NCBI RefSeq assembly: GCF_018919145.1
Contig: NZ_JAHLQJ010000001.1
Span: 186,001 to 250,000 of the forward strand
Origin: Paenibacillus brevis
GTDB lineage: Bacteria; Bacillota; Bacilli; Paenibacillales; Paenibacillaceae
Reading direction: 5' to 3'
Length of the DNA stretch: 64,000 bases
Positions 60,035-64,000 of the stretch are shown one piece after another. Every line of letters starts with the position of its first letter. The stretch's first letter is position 1. Under the pieces are notes generated by a model, which was not told the DNA's origin, did not search any database, and saw only the letters and a program-made list of their open reading frames with translations. Made by a program: the position numbers and the translations under genes.

Positions 60035-60922
60035 TTAAAGTTGAACCGCAGCTGCATTGGCCTCGACCTGGGCCGGATTCTTGCAGCCCGGAATGACGGC
60101 GGTGACCGCCGGGTGACGAAGGCACCAGGCCAATGCCCACTGAGCCATATCTACGCCTTCCGGAACCTCGGTTTGAGCGATGCGTTCCACCTCTTCCAGC
60201 TTGCGGCGAGTTGCCTCAGGGTCATGCCGGTGGCGGACATCCGTGCTGTCGAATACAGCCCCTGGCTTATATTTGCCGCTAAGATAACCGCTTGCCAGCG
60301 GAACCCGTGCGAATACGCCCAGATCCTGGCGTTCACAGGACGGAAATACCCGCTGTTCAGGAACGCGATCCAATCGATTATAGACAACCTGGATTACTTC
60401 GGAGCCGACCTTGGTCGAAGCATCCGTCTGATGAAGATTATCATTGTTCCCGATGGAAGTCCCCAAATGGCGAATTTTCCCTGCCTGCTTCTGCTTGTCC
60501 AGTACCGTCCATAGTTCATCATTATCAAATACCGCATCCGGACCGGAATGGAATTGATAGACATCAATATAGTCCGTACGCAGTGCTTTAAGAGATTTGT
60601 CCAGTTGCTCCAATACTTCCTTCGCTCCAAATACATCGGTTCTGGTAAAGCGTTCATGGAAGTGATGTCCGAACTTCGTAGCTACGATCCAGTCCTCCCG
60701 TTTACGCCGGGACAGATAATCTCCAATCAGCGATTCCGAGAGATGGTCTCCGTAGCATTCCGCCGTATCGATCAGATTGATTCCAAGCTCCTGCCCCTTA
60801 TCCAGAATGGAATCCACATCCTTCTGATCGAACTGGATTCCCCACTCTCCTCCAAACTGCCAGGTTCCGATACCAATCACGGACACCTCCAGCTCAGTCT
60901 TGCCAAGTCTACGATATTTCAT
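60035..60922 (-). CDS. Aldo/keto reductase
   Basis: 295 residues, (beta/alpha)8 barrel. The catalytic tetrad is readable: Asp and Tyr in NLIDTAECYG, Lys in VATKFGHHF and His in DVYQFHSGPD. NADPH contacts lie in the C-terminal VTAVIPGCKNPAQVEANAAA. Closest in style to the YajO/YhdN general-stress group. It follows the aldehyde dehydrogenase by 30 bp on the same strand, so the pair probably detoxifies or reduces and oxidises aldehydes together. Confidence 0.93.
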   Translation of the reverse strand: MKYRRLGKTELEVSVIGIGTWQFGGEWGIQFDQKDVDSILDKGQELGINLIDTAECYGDHLSESLIGDYLSRRKREDWIVATKFGHHFHERFTRTDVFGAKEVLEQLDKSLKALRTDYIDVYQFHSGPDAVFDNDELWTVLDKQKQAGKIRHLGTSIGNNDNLHQTDASTKVGSEVIQVVYNRLDRVPEQRVFPSCERQDLGVFARVPLASGYLSGKYKPGAVFDSTDVRHRHDPEATRRKLEEVERIAQTEVPEGVDMAQWALAWCLRHPAVTAVIPGCKNPAQVEANAAAVQL

Positions 60923-60952
60923 TTGAACTCCTCCTGTTCATTGGGATTAAGA

Positions 60953-62347
60953 TTATTTCAGAAAACGTCTGACGAGCTGCAGCTTCTTCGGAGTATAAGG
61001 CGGATACATCATGTCCGGATTAAAGCTTGTTGACTTGTGCAGCACACCTTTCCGGTGAGAAAACGCCTCGAAGCTGTAATGGCCGTGGTACGAGCCCATC
61101 CCCGAGTTTCCAACCCCGCCAAAGGGCAAATAGGGGGTCGCCAGGTGCATCAACACATCATTCACGCATCCTCCGCCAAAGGATACCTGCCCTAACACTT
61201 CGCGCTCTGAGTGCTTGCTTTTGGTGAATAGATACAATGCCAGCGGCTTGGGACGACGATGGATCATCTGTATGGCCTGATCCAGATGGTCCATCTCCAG
61301 TATAGGCAGAATAGGTCCGAAAATCTCCTCCTGCATGACCGGATCCTCCCATGTAACTCCGTCCATGATTGTAGGAGCAAGATATAGCTCTTCTCTGTTG
61401 CCGTCTCCTCCCGCGACCACCTTCTCGGCATCCAACAGTCCGTTAAGCCTGTCCCAGTGACGTTCATTCACAATTCGCCCAAGATCAGGACTCTTCCGGG
61501 GAATCTCACCATAGAAGGTGGTGATCTGTTGCTTCAGCTTCTTTATCAAGGCTTGTTTAATATTTCGATGGGCCAAAACATAATCCGGCGCCACACAGGT
61601 CTGCCCCATATTGACGAACTTTCCCCAAATGATCCGCTTTGCAGCCAGCTCCAAATCGGCATCTGCATCGACAATGCACGGACTCTTTCCGCCCAACTCC
61701 AGAACCACAGGCACCAAGCGCTCTGCCGCTGCCTTCATAACTACCTTGCCAATCTCCGGGCTGCCGGTAAAGAAGATCAAATCGAACGGAGCATGAATCA
61801 GCTCCGAGGTCGTCTCCTTTCCGCCTTCAATCACTTGAATGATATCCGGACTGAAATAAGCAGAGACCATCTGTGCGATTACGGCAGAGACATGCGGAGT
61901 ATATTCCGATGGCTTGAGTACCGCACAATTCCCGGCAGCAAGCGCTCCGACCAACGGATCAAGCATCAGCATGAACGGGTAGTTGAACGGTCCGATAATC
62001 AGTACCGAGCCATAGGGCTCGCGGTAAATGGCGCTTTTTGAACCGAAGTGAACCAGCGGCGTCTTGACGCGCTGTGGCCTCATCCAGCGTTTCAAATGCT
62101 TAAGAGTATAGCTGATCGTATCGTATAAATATCCGATTTCCGTCATGTAGCCCTCAAACTCGGATTTGCCTAGATCCTGCAGCAGCGCCTCCCGGATCTC
62201 CGATTCATGACTTTTCACAGCCTCTTTGAGCTTCAGAAGCTGCGCTCTGCGGAATTCCAGTGTTCTAGTGCCGCCGGCAGCAATGAAATCTTGCTGCGAA
62301 GCAATCACTTCTCCCACTGCCTCACTTGTCCACTCAGCCGTCCCCAT
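60953..62347 (-). CDS. NAD(P)-dependent aldehyde dehydrogenase (class 3/fatty aldehyde type)
   Basis: 464 residues, the short length of class 3 and YwdH/AldX-type enzymes. The general base Glu in VVLELGGKSPCIVD and the nucleophile Cys in NMGQTCVAPDYVL are present, as is the cofactor loop FFTGSPEIGKVVM. It oxidises aldehydes, probably medium or long chain or aromatic. The ATG at 62347 follows AAGGAGG; the frame is open 17 codons further up without support. Confidence 0.93.
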   Translation of the reverse strand: MGTAEWTSEAVGEVIASQQDFIAAGGTRTLEFRRAQLLKLKEAVKSHESEIREALLQDLGKSEFEGYMTEIGYLYDTISYTLKHLKRWMRPQRVKTPLVHFGSKSAIYREPYGSVLIIGPFNYPFMLMLDPLVGALAAGNCAVLKPSEYTPHVSAVIAQMVSAYFSPDIIQVIEGGKETTSELIHAPFDLIFFTGSPEIGKVVMKAAAERLVPVVLELGGKSPCIVDADADLELAAKRIIWGKFVNMGQTCVAPDYVLAHRNIKQALIKKLKQQITTFYGEIPRKSPDLGRIVNERHWDRLNGLLDAEKVVAGGDGNREELYLAPTIMDGVTWEDPVMQEEIFGPILPILEMDHLDQAIQMIHRRPKPLALYLFTKSKHSEREVLGQVSFGGGCVNDVLMHLATPYLPFGGVGNSGMGSYHGHYSFEAFSHRKGVLHKSTSFNPDMMYPPYTPKKLQLVRRFLK

Positions 62348-62544
62348 GCTTGCTCCTCCTTGGTATAGGATTTGACCCTGGTTACTATAAAGAACCACCT
62401 TCCCTAAGTGTATGCAACCAGCTCCTACGAAAGCAAGCGATTGAAAGATTAAGCTCGCTTTCCGCTTGTACTCAGTTCTTTTTCAGATAGGCCAAGTAAC
62501 ATAACCCTATGCCTAAGCATGGATCTGAAAGATTAAAGGAGTGA

Positions 62545-63297
62545 ATTTCATCCGATGCAATCTTCACCAAAGTCACGAAAGAGCAACAGAAAATGGTGCT
62601 GTCCGAGTACGGAGGGATTGTGCTCGGCAGCCGCCGCTTCAAGGGCAAGGTTCCCCTGCGAAGCCGATTCGGAAATGCCGTTATCCGCAGCGTATATGCC
62701 CTGATGACCGGCAGCGGTCTTCATACGCAAACAGGCCTCCGCGGATATTCGCCAGACATGCTTAAATGGCTGTGCAATATTCCGGGAGACCGGTTTGAAT
62801 ATGAGATGAATTTGTTGCTGGCTGCCCATAAGAAGGAAATTGCAATGAAGGAGGTTTTTATCGACACCGTATACATCGACAAGAACCGGTCCTCTCATTT
62901 CCATCCGCTTAAGGATTCCTTCCGGGTCTACAAGCCCATTCTATTATTCAGCGCCTCTTCTCTGATTGCGGCCCTCATCGATTTCATCTTATTGCTGCTG
63001 CTAAAGCAGGCAACCGGCAGCCTGCTCTTCGCTGTGATTGGAGCGAGGACATGCAGCTCCAGTATGAACTATGCCATGAATCGAAGTGTCGTATTTCGTA
63101 AAAAAGAGCGCCCATCCACCGTTACCCGGTCGATGCCGAGATACTTTGCACTGGTACTGCTCATAATGATGCTCAACTATGGGCTATTATCCCTTCTTCA
63201 CACCTTAATGGCACTGCCGATTGTTCCTGCCAAGCTCCTGACTGAAGCTATTCTGTTCCTGTTCAGTTACTGGGCACAACGAAAATTTGTATATTAA
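62545..63297 (+). pseudogene. N-terminally truncated GT2-GtrA gene
   Basis: The frame begins right after a TGA at 62542 and reads AIFTKVTKEQQKMVLSEYGG, GIVLGSRRFKGKVPLRSRFG and GLHTQTGLRGYSPDMLKWL, which is the C-terminal third of a dolichol-phosphate-mannose-synthase-like GT2 domain. A four-helix GtrA domain follows (LLFSASSLIAALIDFILLLL to [13 protein letters not shown]). The nucleotide-sugar-binding N-terminus of about 100-130 residues is missing, and no upstream frame supplies it. The first internal ATG (62593) has no good ribosome site. Most likely a decayed gene for polyprenyl-linked sugar transfer; a short GtrA-only product cannot be excluded. Its stop overlaps that of pyruvate kinase by 3 bp. 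Confidence 0.7.
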
Positions 63298-64000
63298 GCC
63301 TGCTGGATTTGGAGCAGATTGGTGGTGCCCGGTTGACCCAGAGGCAGTCCGGCAGACAGAACTACGGTATCGCCTTTATTCACATACCCGGTTTGAACTG
63401 CTGTCTCGATGGCCGTGTGGAACATTTCATCGGTAGTCGATACAGATGGCCCCTGAAGTGGAAATACGCCTGACAGCAGGCATACCTTCGCCAATACGTG
63501 AGGATGATGAGTAATAGCCAGGATCGGAGCCTTTGGACGATATTTCGATACCATCCGTGCCGTGAACCCGCTCTGCGTCGACGTCAGAATTGCTTTGGCA
63601 TCCAGCTCCAGGGAAGCGCTGACCGCACTTTGGCTGACGACCTCGGTAATATTAGCGGTATGCTGGCTTCTTCGAAGGCTGAACTGTTCCCTGTAGTCGA
63701 TCGTGCCTTCTGCTTGCTGCGCTATCCTGGCCATCGTCTGAACCGATTGAACCGGATATTTGCCGGCCGCCGATTCCCCCGACAGCATCACTACATCCGC
63801 CCCCTGGATCACCGCATTGAACACATCGCTCACTTCCGCCCGAGTCGGGCGAGGGTTGAGCTGCATTGATTCCAGCATGTGTGTAGCCACGATGACCGGC
63901 TTACCCGCCATGTTGCACTTATCGATCATTTCCTTCTGCATCATCGGCACCTGCTCGACAGGCACTTCTACACCAAGATCGCCGCGGGCCACCATGATGC
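63294..64000 (-). CDS. pyk: Pyruvate kinase, C-terminal part (5' partial)
   Basis: The gene runs out of the window at 64000. The visible 235 residues begin in the catalytic barrel with [20 protein letters not shown], go through [14 protein letters not shown] (many homologues have ATQ), [17 protein letters not shown], and the complete C-terminal allosteric domain ([20 protein letters not shown]) ending in TNLLQIQQA. It catalyses phosphoenolpyruvate + ADP to pyruvate + ATP. It ends without the extra C-terminal PEP-utiliser-like domain found in B. subtilis and other Bacillus pyruvate kinases. Confidence 0.96.
   Translation of the reverse strand, partial: IMVARGDLGVEVPVEQVPMMQKEMIDKCNMAGKPVIVATHMLESMQLNPRPTRAEVSDVFNAVIQGADVVMLSGESAAGKYPVQSVQTMARIAQQAEGTIDYREQFSLRRSQHTANITEVVSQSAVSASLELDAKAILTSTQSGFTARMVSKYRPKAPILAITHHPHVLAKVCLLSGVFPLQGPSVSTTDEMFHTAIETAVQTGYVNKGDTVVLSAGLPLGQPGTTNLLQIQQA

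Overview
The window is a chromosomal segment of a low-to-mid GC, endospore-forming Firmicute, most likely a Paenibacillus. The evidence is indirect but consistent: YesM/YesN-type two-component systems next to LplB/LplC-type ABC permeases with lipoprotein solute-binding proteins, a copper-amine-oxidase-like N-terminal domain on a secreted repeat protein, a Spo0E-like phosphatase, an XRE/TPR peptide-sensing receptor with its own short secreted propeptide, CcpA-type cre sites and AGGAGG ribosome binding sites. No rRNA, tRNA, CRISPR array, prophage or transposase was seen.

Layout. 1-6.8 kb: the end of a membrane-bound AraC regulator, a phosphotransferase, and a small sugar-catabolic cluster (Gfo/Idh/MocA dehydrogenase plus two xylose-isomerase-like TIM barrels) with a divergent AraC regulator. 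6.9-24.7 kb, all on the minus strand: a large mannoside-utilisation locus. A YesM/YesN pair is followed by a solute-binding lipoprotein, two permeases, and then GH3, GH38, GH125, GH130 and a second GH38. None of the hydrolases has a signal peptide, so oligosaccharides are probably imported and taken apart in the cytosol. 24.9-27.1 kb: an AraC/GyrI regulator, a YfbR-like HD phosphohydrolase and a 51-bp tandem repeat array. 27.2-31.6 kb: xylA-xylB with divergent xylR, an operator and a cre site. 31.6-38.4 kb: a five-part c-di-GMP enzyme, a formate/nitrite-type channel beside a Fur-like box, a coiled-coil secreted protein and a glutamate synthase small subunit. 38.7-45.9 kb: a second ABC importer with its own YesM/YesN pair but no hydrolase. 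46.2-52 kb: a LOV-GGDEF-EAL protein that lacks the photoactive cysteine, a GNAT protein and a secreted seven-repeat protein. 52.3-58.9 kb: an LtaS-like enzyme, a GH2 beta-mannosidase, and a communication module of receptor, propeptide and Spo0E-like phosphatase. 58.9-60 kb: a gene-free stretch built from several repeat families. 60-64 kb: an aldo/keto reductase and aldehyde dehydrogenase pair, a GT2-GtrA gene that has lost its N-terminus, and the C-terminal half of pyruvate kinase.

How the parts fit. GH38 and GH125 enzymes remove alpha-mannose, GH130 phosphorolyses a beta-mannoside, and the GH2 beta-mannosidase at 54-57 kb could act on the same core, so the locus fits degradation of high-mannose glycans or yeast-type mannan. 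Both importers lack an ATPase gene and presumably borrow a shared MsmX-type ATPase. cre sites in front of both importers and of xylA point to catabolite control. The most interesting signals are the peptide-receptor module at 57.0-58.9 kb, the cysteine-less LOV protein at 46.2 kb, and several families of intergenic repeats.
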